Assembly (NCBI RefSeq): GCF_026672545.1
Contig: NZ_JAPPRJ010000001.1
Span: 1,978,501 to 2,042,500, forward strand
DNA from: Rhizobium sp. SL86
GTDB taxonomy: Bacteria; Pseudomonadota; Alphaproteobacteria; Rhizobiales; Rhizobiaceae
Direction of reading: 5' to 3'
DNA: 64,000 bases
In this document: positions 47,926 to 57,679 of the stretch, one piece after another
Layout: each line of letters begins with the position of its first letter
How positions within the stretch are numbered: position 1 is the first letter of the stretch
Program-made: the position numbers and the translations under genes
Notes under the pieces: generated by a model
Told to the model about the DNA's origin: nothing
Seen by the model: the letters and a program-made list of their open reading frames with translations, nothing else
The model's database searches: none

Positions 47926-48000
47926 CGCACATTCCACTCACAGGTTTTCGGATCGCAATTTCGGGTCGCATGGGCGCCACGATCGGATTAAAGTCAAGAG

Positions 48001-48777
48001 ATGGGGGATGTGGACGACAAAATCGAGGTTCTGCCGCGTCGTTTCCGGTGGTCGCACTGGATTCGTCCGGTGCTGGACGTCCTTTATCCGCCCTCCTGCG
48101 CGGCCTGCGGTATCAGGACCGGCGAACATCATGCGCTGTGTCCCGCCTGCTGGCGACAGATGCGCTTCATCGAGCGGCCTTTCTGCGAGGTTCTGGGCAT
48201 TCCCTTTTCTTATGATCCCGGGGAGGGCATGGTCTGTGCCGAGGCGATCGCCGAACCGCCGGTGTTCGACCGGCTGCGGGCGGTTGCCCTGCATGAGGGA
48301 CCTGCCCGGTCCCTGGTGCATGCGCTGAAATACCGGGACCGGACGGAACTTGCCGGCATGATGGCCGGTTGGATGCAGCGGGCGGGCGGCCAGCACCTGC
48401 AGCAGGCGGATGTCATCGTTCCGGTGCCGCTGCACTGGAGCCGGCTCGCCAGCCGTCGGTTCAATCAGGCGGCGGAATTGGCGCGCGCCTTGTCGAGGCT
48501 GTCGGGCAAGCCGCTGCTTTCCGATGTGCTCGTGCGCCGCAAACGGACGCTGCGCCAGGTGGGGCTGACAGCACGCGCCCGCGAGGACAATCTGCGGGCG
48601 GCATTCCGTGTCGCGAAAGGCCGCGAGAACATGGTCTTCGGCCGGCACATCGTGCTCGTTGATGATGTCTACACCACCGGGGCGACGGTTTCTTCTGCAA
48701 CGAAGGCCCTGAAGCGGGCCGGTGCGGCGCAGGTGACGGTTTTGAGCTTTGCAATGGCGCTGCGTCAGCCTATATGA
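48001..48777 (+). CDS. comF: ComF family phosphoribosyltransferase-like protein
   Basis: 258 residues. An N-terminal zinc finger (PPSCAACGIRTGEHHALCPACW) and a C-terminal PRTase domain with the PRPP loop IVLVDDVYTTGATVSSA are the ComF layout; RFNQAAELARAL also fits. ComF proteins function in DNA uptake in naturally competent bacteria, yet most Proteobacteria carry them without known competence. It is divergent from the NDUFAF5-like gene and lies 58 bp upstream of the glutaredoxin gene. Confidence 0.9.
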   Translation: MGDVDDKIEVLPRRFRWSHWIRPVLDVLYPPSCAACGIRTGEHHALCPACWRQMRFIERPFCEVLGIPFSYDPGEGMVCAEAIAEPPVFDRLRAVALHEGPARSLVHALKYRDRTELAGMMAGWMQRAGGQHLQQADVIVPVPLHWSRLASRRFNQAAELARALSRLSGKPLLSDVLVRRKRTLRQVGLTARAREDNLRAAFRVAKGRENMVFGRHIVLVDDVYTTGATVSSATKALKRAGAAQVTVLSFAMALRQPI

Positions 48778-48835
48778 CGAACGAAAGACAGGTGGTCCCG
48801 CGACCAGTTGCGGGCTGCCGGATACGGAGTTCCTG

Positions 48836-49093
48836 ATGGCAGAAGTGGTGATCTACACACGTCAGCTCTGCGGTTATTGCGCACGGGCAAAGTCTCTCTT
48901 GGCCTCGAAGGGTGTTTCCTTCACGGAACACGATGCGACGTTCTCGCAGGAATTGCGGCAGGAGATGATCGGCAAGGCCAATGGCCGTTCGACCTTCCCG
49001 CAGATCTTCATCAACGGCCGGCATGTCGGCGGCTGTGACGACCTGCACGCGCTCGACCGTGATGGCAAGCTCGACCCCTTGCTGGCGGCCTGA
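48836..49093 (+). CDS. grxC: Glutaredoxin 3
   Basis: 85 residues, a class I glutaredoxin. The redox motif is C12-G-Y-C15 rather than the classical CPYC; STFPQIFINGRHVGGCDDL contains the cis-proline TFPQ and glutathione-binding GGCDD. It reduces protein disulfides and mixed disulfides with glutathione, in the cytoplasm. ATG 48836 follows CGGAG; the frame to 48749 lies in comF. The amidase gene starts 10 bp after its stop, so the two are cotranscribed. Confidence 0.94.
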   Translation: MAEVVIYTRQLCGYCARAKSLLASKGVSFTEHDATFSQELRQEMIGKANGRSTFPQIFINGRHVGGCDDLHALDRDGKLDPLLAA

Positions 49094-49103
49094 GGATTTT
49101 CCC

Positions 49104-49955
49104 ATGACGTTCAAGGTTGCAGCCATCCAGATGTGCTCGGGCGTTGATCCGCAAAAGAATGCGGACGATATGGCGCGGCTTGTGCGCGAGGCGGCGGCAA
49201 ACGGGGCGTCTTATGTTCAGACGCCGGAAATGACGGGTGCGATTCAGAAGGATCGTGCTGCCTTGCGTGCGGTTCTGAAGGATGAGGACGGCGACCTGAT
49301 CGTCGCACGCGCTTCGTCTCTTGCCGGCGAACTCGGCATCTTCGTTCATATCGGCTCGACGGCCATTGCGCGCGCGGACGGCAAGATCGCCAACCGCGGA
49401 TTCCTGTTTGCGCCGGATGGTACGCGTGTCTGCTCCTATGACAAGATCCACATGTTCGATGTCGATCTCGACAATGGCGAGAGCTGGCGCGAAAGTTCCG
49501 CCTATGAGGCGGGTACACAGGCGCGCGTGGCGAGCCTGCCCTTTGCGACGCTGGGTTTTGCCATCTGCTACGACGTGCGTTTTCCGCAGTTGTTCCGCAC
49601 GGAGGCGCTCGCCGGTGCCGAGATCCTGACCGTGCCGGCGGCCTTTACCCGTCAGACCGGCGAGGCGCATTGGGAAATCCTGCTCCGGGCGCGCGCGATC
49701 GAAAATGGCGCTTTCCTGATTGCCGCAGCCCAGGCCGGCGTGCACGAGGACGGCCGTGAAACCTTCGGCCACTCGATGATCATCGACCCCTGGGGGCGCG
49801 TGCTGGGGCAGGCCGGCGGCGCGGGTGAAGCCGTGGTGATGGCCGAGATCGATATCGCTGCCGTCAAGGCGGCGCGGGCCAAGATCCCGAACCTCAAGAA
49901 TGCCCGCGAGTTTTCGCTCGACCGCATCGCGGCAAGCGGAGGCGTTTCGGTTTGA
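49104..49955 (+). CDS. Nitrilase-superfamily carbon-nitrogen hydrolase (Nit-type)
   Basis: 283 residues. The Glu-Lys-Cys triad is visible: E in YVQTPEMTGAI, K in YDKIHMFDVDL, C in GFAICYDVRFPQLFR. The sequence is closest in style to NIT1/NIT2 and YafV-like enzymes, which hydrolyse deaminated glutathione (NIT1) or omega-amides. Cotranscription with glutaredoxin 10 bp upstream favours the deaminated-glutathione amidase reading, but that is inference. TTGA overlaps with the next gene (DUF1178). ATG 49104 with GAGG upstream. Confidence 0.9.
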   Translation: MTFKVAAIQMCSGVDPQKNADDMARLVREAAANGASYVQTPEMTGAIQKDRAALRAVLKDEDGDLIVARASSLAGELGIFVHIGSTAIARADGKIANRGFLFAPDGTRVCSYDKIHMFDVDLDNGESWRESSAYEAGTQARVASLPFATLGFAICYDVRFPQLFRTEALAGAEILTVPAAFTRQTGEAHWEILLRARAIENGAFLIAAAQAGVHEDGRETFGHSMIIDPWGRVLGQAGGAGEAVVMAEIDIAAVKAARAKIPNLKNAREFSLDRIAASGGVSV

Positions 49956-50380
49956 TCCGGTATTCCCTCGTATGTGACAATGCCCACGGTTTCGAAGGCT
50001 GGTTTTCGGGCAGTGCGGACTTCGATCGGCAGGTGCAAACGGGACTGTTGACCTGTCCCATCTGCGGGTCGTCCTCCATCAGCAAAAGCCTGATGGCGCC
50101 TTCGGTTTCGACTGCGCGGAAGAAGGAAGCCCGCCAGCAGGTGGTGCTTGATACCGTGCGCCAGGAAGCCATGGCCAAACTCAAGGAAGCGGTCGCCACG
50201 ATCAAGGCGAATGCCGAGGATGTCGGCGAGCGGTTTCCCGAAGAGGCGCGCAAGATCCACTACGGTGAAGCCGATGCCCGCGGCATCATCGGCCAGGCGA
50301 GCCTGACCGACGTGCGGGAGCTGATCGACGAAGGCATTGATGTCGCACCGCTTCCCGTGCTGCCTGACGATGCCAATTGA
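49952..50380 (+). CDS. DUF1178 family protein
   Basis: 142 residues: MIRYSLVCDNAHGFEGWFSG, then FDRQVQTGLLTCPICGSSSI with a CPxCG zinc-like pair, a basic linker (SVSTARKKEARQQ) and a conserved C-terminal RGIIGQASLTDVRELIDEGI. This is DUF1178, an alpha/beta-proteobacterial family of unknown function. TTG start at 49952 overlaps the amidase stop (TTGA) with GGAGG upstream. It belongs to the grxC-amidase-DUF1178 operon; the zinc-ribbon look suggests a regulatory or chaperone role, unproven. Confidence 0.88.
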   Translation: MIRYSLVCDNAHGFEGWFSGSADFDRQVQTGLLTCPICGSSSISKSLMAPSVSTARKKEARQQVVLDTVRQEAMAKLKEAVATIKANAEDVGERFPEEARKIHYGEADARGIIGQASLTDVRELIDEGIDVAPLPVLPDDAN

Positions 50381-50405
50381 TCTTGTCGACGGCTCAGAGG
50401 GACAC

Positions 50406-50987
50406 TTGTCCCATAGGAAGCTGCTGGCTCTCTACAATTTCGGCATCCATGTTGCGCCCTATGACAGCCCGGCTGTTGAGGGGTTTCGCCTGCGTGAGGG
50501 TCTGAACTTTGAGGCCGCCGCCAGGGCAGAAGGTTTTCTCGGGCGTTCCGGTTATGCGGGCGAGGACGGGCCTGAGGCTTGGGGTGAACAGGTGTTCCCG
50601 CGCTACCTTGAGGGAACTGGCTTCACCAGCGCGCCGTCGTCCCTCTCGCTGTGGCGTGATGTCGAATCCTTGATGGCCTTCAGCTATAGCGGCGTTCATG
50701 CCGATGCGCTCAAGCACGCCCGCCACTGGAATATCCGGCAGACCTGGCCGCCGCTTGTTCTCTGGTGGGTGGAGGCCGGTTCGCGACCGAACTGGCAACA
50801 CGGCGTTGACCGACTGCACCATCTGGCCGATTGCGGCCCGACGGCAGAAGCGTTCACCTTCAAGACGCCCTTTGACAGTCAAGGCAAGCCGATGGTGATC
50901 GACCGCGCAGCCGTCAAAGCCATCGCTGCACGCAATGCGCAGGGGCAGGCGGAGCTCTTGACGGTGATCTCTCAGCTCAAGGTCTGA
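50406..50987 (+). CDS. DUF3291-like protein
   Basis: 193 residues. The N-terminal LLALYNFGIHVAPYDSPAVEGF and the central FTSAPSSLSLWRDVESLMAFSYSGVHADALKH and PPLVLWWVEAGSRPNW blocks resemble the DUF3291 family, related to small monooxygenase-like dimeric alpha-beta folds. Function unknown. Two starts compete: TTG 50406 with GAGGGA upstream, and ATG 50370 overlapping the DUF1178 stop, lacking a clear ribosome-binding site. It converges on ubiG with 10 bp between stops. Confidence 0.75.
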   Translation: MSHRKLLALYNFGIHVAPYDSPAVEGFRLREGLNFEAAARAEGFLGRSGYAGEDGPEAWGEQVFPRYLEGTGFTSAPSSLSLWRDVESLMAFSYSGVHADALKHARHWNIRQTWPPLVLWWVEAGSRPNWQHGVDRLHHLADCGPTAEAFTFKTPFDSQGKPMVIDRAAVKAIAARNAQGQAELLTVISQLKV

Positions 50988-50997
50988 CAGGCGCAGC

Positions 50998-51744
50998 TCA
51001 CGCCGGCCGTTTCGCCAGCATCATGTAGTTGACATCCATGTCGCGCGACAGGTTCCAGCGGTCCTGCAGCACATTATAGAAGACGCCGGTGCGGTGGATG
51101 ATCTCCATGCCGGAGGCGGACAGCGGCCGTTCCAGTTCGTCCGGGCGGACCAGCTTGTCGTAGCTGTGGGTGCCTTTCGGCAGCCAGCGCAGGATACGCT
51201 CGGCGGCGATGATGGCGAGCGCATTGGCCTTGAAGGTGCGATTGATGGTGGCGATGAACATCAGCCCGCCGGGGCGCACCATGGATGCGCAGGTGGAGAT
51301 GAACAGGTTCACATCGGCCACATGTTCTACCACTTCCATGTTCAGAATGACATCGAAGGTTTCGCCTTCGGCTGCCAGTTGTTCGGCGGTCACGGCGCGG
51401 TAATCGACGGTCACACCGCTTTCGGCGGCATGGGTCTCGGCGATTTTGACATTCTTTTCCGACGGGTCGGCACCGATGACTGTCGCGCCCATACGCGCCA
51501 TGGGTTCGGAGAGCAGCCCGCCGCCGCAGCCGATATCGAGGAAACGCAGGCCTTCGAAGGGCTTATGGCTTTTCGGGTCGCGACCAAACGCCTCGCAGAC
51601 CTGATCGCGGATGAAGGCGATGCGAACGGGGTTGAACTTGTGCAGCGGCTTGAACTTGCCGGTCGGGCTCCACCATTCGGCAGCCATCGCCGAGAAGCGG
51701 TCCACTTCACCCTGGTCGATCGTCGTGGCGGAGGCCTCGCTCAT
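50998..51744 (-). CDS. ubiG: 3-demethylubiquinol 3-O-methyltransferase
   Basis: 248 residues. SAM motif I is [40 protein letters not shown] is the family N-terminus; [15 protein letters not shown] and [16 protein letters not shown] follow. UbiG carries out both O-methylations in ubiquinone synthesis. It is monocistronic here, with 256 bp upstream before the SH3 protein gene. That gap shows no gene or clear promoter. Confidence 0.96.
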   Translation of the reverse strand: MSEASATTIDQGEVDRFSAMAAEWWSPTGKFKPLHKFNPVRIAFIRDQVCEAFGRDPKSHKPFEGLRFLDIGCGGGLLSEPMARMGATVIGADPSEKNVKIAETHAAESGVTVDYRAVTAEQLAAEGETFDVILNMEVVEHVADVNLFISTCASMVRPGGLMFIATINRTFKANALAIIAAERILRWLPKGTHSYDKLVRPDELERPLSASGMEIIHRTGVFYNVLQDRWNLSRDMDVNYMMLAKRPA

Positions 51745-52000
51745 CGTTCATCTCCTTGTTCGTCTGAGCCTGAAGTCGGCCCACGGCCGCTGCTTGTCAA
51801 GCCTGCTGCGTTGTCGCATGGGGCAGCAGCGGTGAATTCTGCATCATAGCCTGGACTACTCGGCTGGCTTTCGCGCGGATCAGTTGGGGCGCGCCTAAAG
51901 GCGGTGGCGGCAATGGCGACATGAAAAAACCGGATTTTCATCTGCGTGTGGTCCCTGAAGGGACGTTACAAGAAAAAGATCAAATCCCAGGAGGTTGGGT

Positions 52001-52744
52001 GTGAAACGTCAAATCCTGAAAATGCTGGCTGCGGGCCTCCTGCTCGCGCTGCCGGCGGTCGCCAATGCTGCCACGAACGGCTTTGCGACGACCAATGTCA
52101 ACATGCGGTCCGGCCCGAGCACGCGGTATCCGGCGGTCGTCGTCGTGCCCTCCGGTGCGCCGATCGTCATCCATGGCTGCCTCAGCAATGTGAACTGGTG
52201 CGATGTCTCCTTTGCGCGCGGTCGCGGCTGGGTGTCCGGCAACTATATCCAGGCCGGTTACCAGCAGCGGCGGGTCTATGTCGGTCCGCAATATTATCGT
52301 CCGCTCGGCATCCCGATGATCACCTTCGACGTGGATACCTACTGGCAGCGTTATTACCGCGACCGCGATTTCTACCGGGAGCGCGATCGCTGGCGGGGAT
52401 GGGATTATCGCCGCGACGTGCCACCGCCGCCGCGCTATTATGACAGCCGGCGCGACGATCCGATCCGCGATCCCGATCGCTACCGCGAGGACGGCCGTTA
52501 TCGTTACGAAGACCGGTATCGCCTCGACGACCGTTATCGTTACGACAATCGTGGTGGAGACGACCGTGGTGACCGGAACTGGCGCGATCGTCCGGATGAC
52601 GGCAACCGTGACAATCGCGGTGATGGCGAGCGCGATCGGCGCAGATGGGAAGAGGGTGCACGCCCGGACGACCGCCGCGGCCCGCCGCCGCCCGGTGTCG
52701 ATGGCTGCTCGCCCGATCGCCCGTGCCCGCCGCTCGGCCGCTGA
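52001..52744 (+). CDS. Secreted SH3-domain protein with Arg/Asp/Tyr-rich tail
   Basis: 247 residues. Signal peptide MKRQILKMLAAGLLLALPAVANA, then a bacterial SH3 domain (about residues 25-90: TTNVNMRSGPSTRYPAVVVV, GRGWVSGNYIQAGY). From about residue 125 the protein is a low-complexity tail of Arg, Asp, Tyr and Gly (RYYRDRDFYRERDRW and similar), ending DGCSPDRPCPPLGR with two cysteines. GTG 52001 is chosen because AGGAGGT ends five bases upstream. SH3b domains often bind peptidoglycan; the tail's role is unknown. No partner gene is evident. Confidence 0.85.
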   Translation: MKRQILKMLAAGLLLALPAVANAATNGFATTNVNMRSGPSTRYPAVVVVPSGAPIVIHGCLSNVNWCDVSFARGRGWVSGNYIQAGYQQRRVYVGPQYYRPLGIPMITFDVDTYWQRYYRDRDFYRERDRWRGWDYRRDVPPPPRYYDSRRDDPIRDPDRYREDGRYRYEDRYRLDDRYRYDNRGGDDRGDRNWRDRPDDGNRDNRGDGERDRRRWEEGARPDDRRGPPPPGVDGCSPDRPCPPLGR

Positions 52745-52857
52745 ACCGGCGCGCCTGTCACGGCTATCTGCATACGCCGCCAAGGCCGGGGCGTACCGCC
52801 ACGGCCTATATGGCCATTGCGCCGTTAAATCCTTTTCGCTAAGAGGACGCCGCAAAA

Positions 52858-52881
52858 GCCCCGGTCCTTCAAGGCCGGGGC
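52858..52881. terminator. Hairpin between the SH3 gene and lysC
   Basis: GCCCCGG/CCGGGGC with an inner CCTT/AAGG stem. Read on the minus strand it is followed by TTTT, like a terminator, but no minus-strand gene ends there. Read on the plus strand it lies 60 bp before lysC without a T-run. Confidence 0.4.
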
Positions 52882-52941
52882 GACCAGTGTTTGAAGCGGC
52901 ATCCCGATATCGGGTGTGCGAAAAGGTGGTTTTGGTCGGTT

Positions 52942-54216
52942 ATGGCACGCATTGTCATGAAGTTCGGCGGCACGTCGGTCGCCAATCTCGAACGCATTCA
53001 TAATGTGGCGCGCCATGTGAAACGTGAGGTCGATGCCGGTCACGAAGTGGCCGTCGTCGTCTCGGCCATGTCCGGCAAGACGAATGAACTCGTCGGCTGG
53101 GTGCAGGATACCCCGAAGGTGACCGGCGCCAACTCCCCCTTCTACGACGCACGCGAATATGATGCCGTCGTCGCTTCCGGTGAACAGGTGACCTCGGGTC
53201 TCCTGGCCATTGCCTTGCAGTCGATGGGCATCAACGCTCGCTCCTGGCAGGGGTGGCAGATCCCGATCCGCACCGACAATGCACATGGTGCTGCACGCAT
53301 TCTCGACATCGACGGATCCGACATCATCCGCCGCATGGGCGAAGGCCAGGTCGCGGTCGTGGCCGGTTTCCAGGGCCTTGGTCCGGACAACCGCATCGCC
53401 ACGCTCGGCCGCGGCGGTTCGGATACCTCGGCGGTCGCCATCGCGGCCGCGGTCAAGGCGGACCGGTGCGACATCTACACGGATGTCGACGGCGTCTACA
53501 CCACCGACCCGCGCATCGTGCCGAAGGCACGCCGGATGAAGAAGATTTCGTTCGAGGAAATGCTGGAAATGGCGTCCCTCGGCGCCAAGGTGCTGCAGGT
53601 TCGCTCTGTCGAACTCGCCATGGTGCACAAGGTGCGCACCTTCGTTCGGTCCAGTTTCGAGGATCCCGATGCACCGGGCATGGGCGACCTCATCAACCCG
53701 CCCGGTACTTTGATTTGCGACGAGGAAGAGATCGTGGAACAGGAAGTCGTTACCGGCATCGCCTATGCCAAGGATGAAGCGCAGATTTCGTTGCGTCGCG
53801 TTGCCGACCGGCCGGGCGTCTCGGCGGCCATCTTCGGCCCGCTGGCGGAATCGCACATCAATGTCGACATGATCGTGCAGAACATTTCCGAGGACGGTTC
53901 GAAGACCGACATGACCTTTACCGTGCCGTTCGGCGATGTCGAAAAGGCCATGAAGGTTCTCGATGAGAACAAGGCGAAGATCGGCTTTGACGTCGTGCAG
54001 AACGAAACTGGCCTGTGCAAGGTCTCGGTCGTCGGCATCGGCATGCGCTCCCACGCCGGTGTTGCCGCCACCGCCTTCAAGGCACTGGCCGAGAAGGGAA
54101 TCAACATCCGGGCGATCACCACCTCCGAGATCAAGATCTCGATCCTGATCGACGGTGCCTATTCCGAACTTGCTGTTCGCACTTTGCATTCCGCTTACGG
54201 TCTCGATAAGAGTTGA
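52942..54216 (+). CDS. lysC: Aspartate kinase
   Basis: 424 residues. Kinase domain motifs are IVMKFGGTSVANLERI, VASGEQVTSGLLAIAL and GRGGSDTSAVAIA; two C-terminal ACT domains follow (GIAYAKDEAQISLRRVADRP; VSVVGIGMRSHAGVAATAFKAL), so it is the feedback-sensitive monofunctional form. It phosphorylates aspartate at the head of lysine, threonine and methionine synthesis. ATG 52942 begins the conserved MARIVMKFGG; AAAAGGTGG lies upstream. ptsP follows after 80 bp. lysA is also in this window. Confidence 0.96.
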   Translation: MARIVMKFGGTSVANLERIHNVARHVKREVDAGHEVAVVVSAMSGKTNELVGWVQDTPKVTGANSPFYDAREYDAVVASGEQVTSGLLAIALQSMGINARSWQGWQIPIRTDNAHGAARILDIDGSDIIRRMGEGQVAVVAGFQGLGPDNRIATLGRGGSDTSAVAIAAAVKADRCDIYTDVDGVYTTDPRIVPKARRMKKISFEEMLEMASLGAKVLQVRSVELAMVHKVRTFVRSSFEDPDAPGMGDLINPPGTLICDEEEIVEQEVVTGIAYAKDEAQISLRRVADRPGVSAAIFGPLAESHINVDMIVQNISEDGSKTDMTFTVPFGDVEKAMKVLDENKAKIGFDVVQNETGLCKVSVVGIGMRSHAGVAATAFKALAEKGINIRAITTSEIKISILIDGAYSELAVRTLHSAYGLDKS

Positions 54217-54296
54217 TATCGTACCGGCGCAGTTGCGTCGCCTGAACGGGCGGCGCATCATCTTCCGGATGTGGTAACTGAGATTCGGGAGTGGAT

Positions 54297-56570
54297 ATGC
54301 CGATGAGAGACCTGTCGGCTGGCCCGCGCGTCCTGCTAAGGCGGCTTCGGGAACTGATGGCGGAGCCGCTGGAGCCGCAAGACCGGCTCGACCGGATCGT
54401 CAGCCAGATTGCCAGCAACATGGTGGCCGAGGTGTGCTCGGTCTACGTCCTGCGGTCCGACGGCGTGCTGGAACTTTATGCCACCGAAGGTCTCAACAAG
54501 GATGCCGTTCACCTCGCCCAGCTGAAAATGGGCCAGGGTCTCGTCGGCACGATCGCCGCCTCGGCGCAGCCGCTCAATCTCTCCGATGCCCAGTCGCACC
54601 CGGCCTTCCGTTATCTGCCGGAGACCGGCGAAGAAATCTACCATTCCTTCCTCGGTGTGCCGATCCTCAGAGCCGGTCGCACTTTGGGCGTTCTCGTCGT
54701 TCAGAACAAGGCACAGCGCAACTACCGCGAAGACGAGGTAGAGGCGATGGAAACGACTGCCATGCTGATCGCCGAGATGATTGCCACCGGAGAACTGAAG
54801 AAGATTACCCAGCCTGGCCTGGAGCTGGACCTGACCCGGGCGATCACCATCGAGGGAGACGGGTATAACGAAGGCATCGGTCTCGGGCATGTAGTACTGC
54901 ACGAACCGCGCGTCGTCGTGACCAATCTCCTCAACGACGATGCCGACCGGGAAATCCACCGTCTGGCCGATGCGATCGGCTCGCTCCGGCTGTCGATTGA
55001 CGACATGTTGTCGCGCCGCGAAGTGGCCCAGGAGGGCGAACACCGCGAGGTTCTCGAGACCTACCGCATGTTTGCCCATGACCAGGGCTGGGTGCGGCGC
55101 ATGGAAGAGGCGATCCGCAACGGTCTGACGGCGGAAGCGGCGGTCGAAAAGGTGCAGAGCGACACGAAGGCGCGCATGATGCGCCTGACCGATCCTTACT
55201 TGCGCGAGCGCATGCATGATTTCGACGATCTGGCCAACCGCCTGCTGCGCCAGCTGACCGGCTTTTCCGGCCGGGCCTTCGACGAAGGTTTTCCGACGGA
55301 TGCGATCATCTTTGCGCGCGCCATGGGTGCGGCAGAGCTTCTTGATTATCCGCGCGCCAACCTGCGCGGCCTCGTGCTGGAAGACGGTGCGGTCACCAGT
55401 CACGTTGTCATCGTTGCGCGTGCCATGGGCATTCCGGTGCTCGGCCAGGCAACAGGTGTCGTGGCGCTTGCCGAAAACGGCGATGCCGCCATTATCGACG
55501 GTGACGATGGGCAGGTTCATCTGCGCCCGGTCGCGGATCTCGTGAAGGCCTATGAGGAGAAGGTTCGCCTCAGAGCCAAGCGGCAGGAACAGTTCCGGGC
55601 GCTGCGCGATGTCGATCCGGTCACGAAGGACGGCCAGCGGGTGAGTCTGCTGATGAATGCCGGCCTGATGGTCGATCTGCCGCAGCTGGCGGAATCGGGC
55701 GCGGACGGGATCGGCCTGTTCCGCACCGAACTGCAGTTCATGATTGCCTCCAAGATGCCGAAGCTGGAGGAGCAGGAAGCCTTTTATCGCAACGTGCTGC
55801 GCCAGACGGCCGGCCATCCGGTCACCTTCCGCACGCTCGACATCGGCGGCGACAAGGTGGTCTCCTATTTCCGCAGCCAGGAAGAGGAAAACCCGGCGCT
55901 TGGCTGGCGGGCGATCCGCCTGTCGCTGGACCGGCCGGGCCTTTTGCGCACCCAGTTGCGCGCCCTGCTGCGGGCATCGGCCGGCACGGAACTCAAGATG
56001 ATGCTGCCGATGGTGACGGAAGTCTCCGAAATCCGGGCGGTGCGCGAGCTGATGCAGAAGGAAGTGCAGCACCTCTCGAAATTCGGCCATTCGCTGCCAC
56101 GCAAGCTGCAGTTTGGCGCCATGCTGGAAGTGCCGGCGCTGATGTGGCAGCTGGACGAGCTGATGCAGGAGGTGGATTTCGTCTCCGTCGGCTCGAACGA
56201 TCTCTTCCAGTTCATGATGGCAGCCGATCGCGGCAATGCCCGCGTCTCCGACCGGTTCGACATTCTGGGCAAACCCTTCCTCAGAATTCTGCGCGACATC
56301 GTGCGGGCTGCGGAGCGCAACAAGACGCCGCTGACGCTGTGCGGCGAGATGGCAAGCAAGCCCTTGTCGGCCATGGCGCTGATCGGTCTCGGTTTCCGCT
56401 CCGTCTCCATGACGCCGACCTCGATCGGGCCGGTGAAGGCGATGCTGCTCGGGCTTGATGTGGGGCTTCTGGCGGAAGACCTCAACCGCGCGCTCGACGA
56501 CCACACATCCATTGCCTCCGTGCGCGACCTGCTTGTCGCCTTCGCTCAGGCCAACAATATACCCGTCTAG
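54297..56570 (+). CDS. ptsP: Phosphoenolpyruvate-protein phosphotransferase PtsP (EI-Ntr)
   Basis: 757 residues. An N-terminal GAF domain (about residues 20-165) is followed by enzyme I: phosphohistidine H369 in [18 protein letters not shown], then the PEP-binding barrel with [24 protein letters not shown] and [19 protein letters not shown], and the catalytic cysteine in [11 protein letters not shown]. It starts the nitrogen-related PTS phosphorelay, in which the GAF domain senses glutamine. ATG 54297 has GGGAG upstream. It lies between lysC and prfA, a conserved order in rhizobia. Confidence 0.95.
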   Translation: MPMRDLSAGPRVLLRRLRELMAEPLEPQDRLDRIVSQIASNMVAEVCSVYVLRSDGVLELYATEGLNKDAVHLAQLKMGQGLVGTIAASAQPLNLSDAQSHPAFRYLPETGEEIYHSFLGVPILRAGRTLGVLVVQNKAQRNYREDEVEAMETTAMLIAEMIATGELKKITQPGLELDLTRAITIEGDGYNEGIGLGHVVLHEPRVVVTNLLNDDADREIHRLADAIGSLRLSIDDMLSRREVAQEGEHREVLETYRMFAHDQGWVRRMEEAIRNGLTAEAAVEKVQSDTKARMMRLTDPYLRERMHDFDDLANRLLRQLTGFSGRAFDEGFPTDAIIFARAMGAAELLDYPRANLRGLVLEDGAVTSHVVIVARAMGIPVLGQATGVVALAENGDAAIIDGDDGQVHLRPVADLVKAYEEKVRLRAKRQEQFRALRDVDPVTKDGQRVSLLMNAGLMVDLPQLAESGADGIGLFRTELQFMIASKMPKLEEQEAFYRNVLRQTAGHPVTFRTLDIGGDKVVSYFRSQEEENPALGWRAIRLSLDRPGLLRTQLRALLRASAGTELKMMLPMVTEVSEIRAVRELMQKEVQHLSKFGHSLPRKLQFGAMLEVPALMWQLDELMQEVDFVSVGSNDLFQFMMAADRGNARVSDRFDILGKPFLRILRDIVRAAERNKTPLTLCGEMASKPLSAMALIGLGFRSVSMTPTSIGPVKAMLLGLDVGLLAEDLNRALDDHTSIASVRDLLVAFAQANNIPV

Positions 56571-56599
56571 AAGAACAAGAAAAATCGGAGTCCTGTAGG

Positions 56600-57679
56600 G
56601 TGGCGAAGCTTCCTGTCGAAAAAATGCGTGAACTGGAGCGCCGTTTTGGCGAGATCGAGGCACGCATGTCCGAAGGTCCGGCGGCGGATGTCTATGTGAA
56701 GCTTGCCTCCGAATATTCCGAACTGCAGCCGCTCGTCGGCAAGATCCGCGAATACGAAAAGGCAACGGCCGAAGTTTCGGATCTGAGGGCGCTTCTCGGC
56801 GACAAGGGGACCGACCGCGAGATGCGGGAGCTTGCCGAACTGGAACTGCCGGATGCGCAGGAACGGGTCGAGGCGCTGGAAAAGGACATGCAGATCCTGC
56901 TGCTTCCCAAGGATGCGGCGGATGAGAAGAACGCCATCCTCGAAATCCGCGCCGGTACCGGCGGCAATGAGGCGGCGCTGTTTGCGGGCGATCTCTTCCG
57001 TATGTACGAGCGTTTTGCCTCCACCAAGGGCTGGAAGGTCGAGGTGCTCTCGGCGTCCGAGGGCGAGGCCGGCGGCTACAAGGAAATCATCGCGACGATC
57101 AGCGGACGCGGCGCCTTTGCCAAGTTGAAGTTCGAATCGGGCGTGCACCGGGTGCAGCGCGTGCCGGAAACCGAGGCGAGCGGGCGTATCCACACGTCTG
57201 CGGCCACCGTTGCCGTTCTGCCGGAGGCGGAAGACATCGATATCGAGATCCGTCCGGAGGACATCCGCATCGATACCATGCGCTCCTCGGGTGCCGGCGG
57301 CCAGCACGTCAACACGACCGATTCGGCGGTGCGCATCACCCACCTGCCGACGGGCCTCATCGTGACGAGTTCGGAAAAATCGCAGCACCAGAACCGCGCC
57401 AAGGCGATGCAGGTTCTGCGCTCGCGCCTCTATGACATCGAACGGCAGAAGGCCGACAGCGAACGGTCTGCCGACCGGCGCAGCCAGGTGGGATCGGGCG
57501 ACCGTTCGGAGCGCATCCGCACCTATAATTTTCCGCAGGGACGCGTTACCGATCACCGCATCAACCTGACGCTCTACAAGCTCGACCGCATGGTGGAAGG
57601 CGAAATCGATGAACTGGTCGATGCGCTGATTGCCGATTACCAGGCCGGGCAGCTGGCGCAGCTGGGCGAACAGCCGTGA
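56600..57679 (+). CDS. prfA: Peptide chain release factor 1
   Basis: 359 residues. The catalytic GGQ motif (G233-G234-Q235, within [17 protein letters not shown]) and the neighbouring THLPTGLIV are present; it releases nascent chains at UAG and UAA. The next gene, prmC, methylates this glutamine. The start is GTG 56600, 29 bp after ptsP, with GGAG a short way upstream; ATG 56624 is a weaker alternative. prmC starts within the prfA stop (GTGA overlap), so synthesis of the factor and its methylase is coupled. Confidence 0.97.
   Translation: MAKLPVEKMRELERRFGEIEARMSEGPAADVYVKLASEYSELQPLVGKIREYEKATAEVSDLRALLGDKGTDREMRELAELELPDAQERVEALEKDMQILLLPKDAADEKNAILEIRAGTGGNEAALFAGDLFRMYERFASTKGWKVEVLSASEGEAGGYKEIIATISGRGAFAKLKFESGVHRVQRVPETEASGRIHTSAATVAVLPEAEDIDIEIRPEDIRIDTMRSSGAGGQHVNTTDSAVRITHLPTGLIVTSSEKSQHQNRAKAMQVLRSRLYDIERQKADSERSADRRSQVGSGDRSERIRTYNFPQGRVTDHRINLTLYKLDRMVEGEIDELVDALIADYQAGQLAQLGEQP

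Noticed and set aside
54336..56765. 809-residue ORF antisense to ptsP
   Set aside because: High-GC shadow frame; the plus strand carries an intact PtsP with its phosphohistidine and PEP-site motifs.
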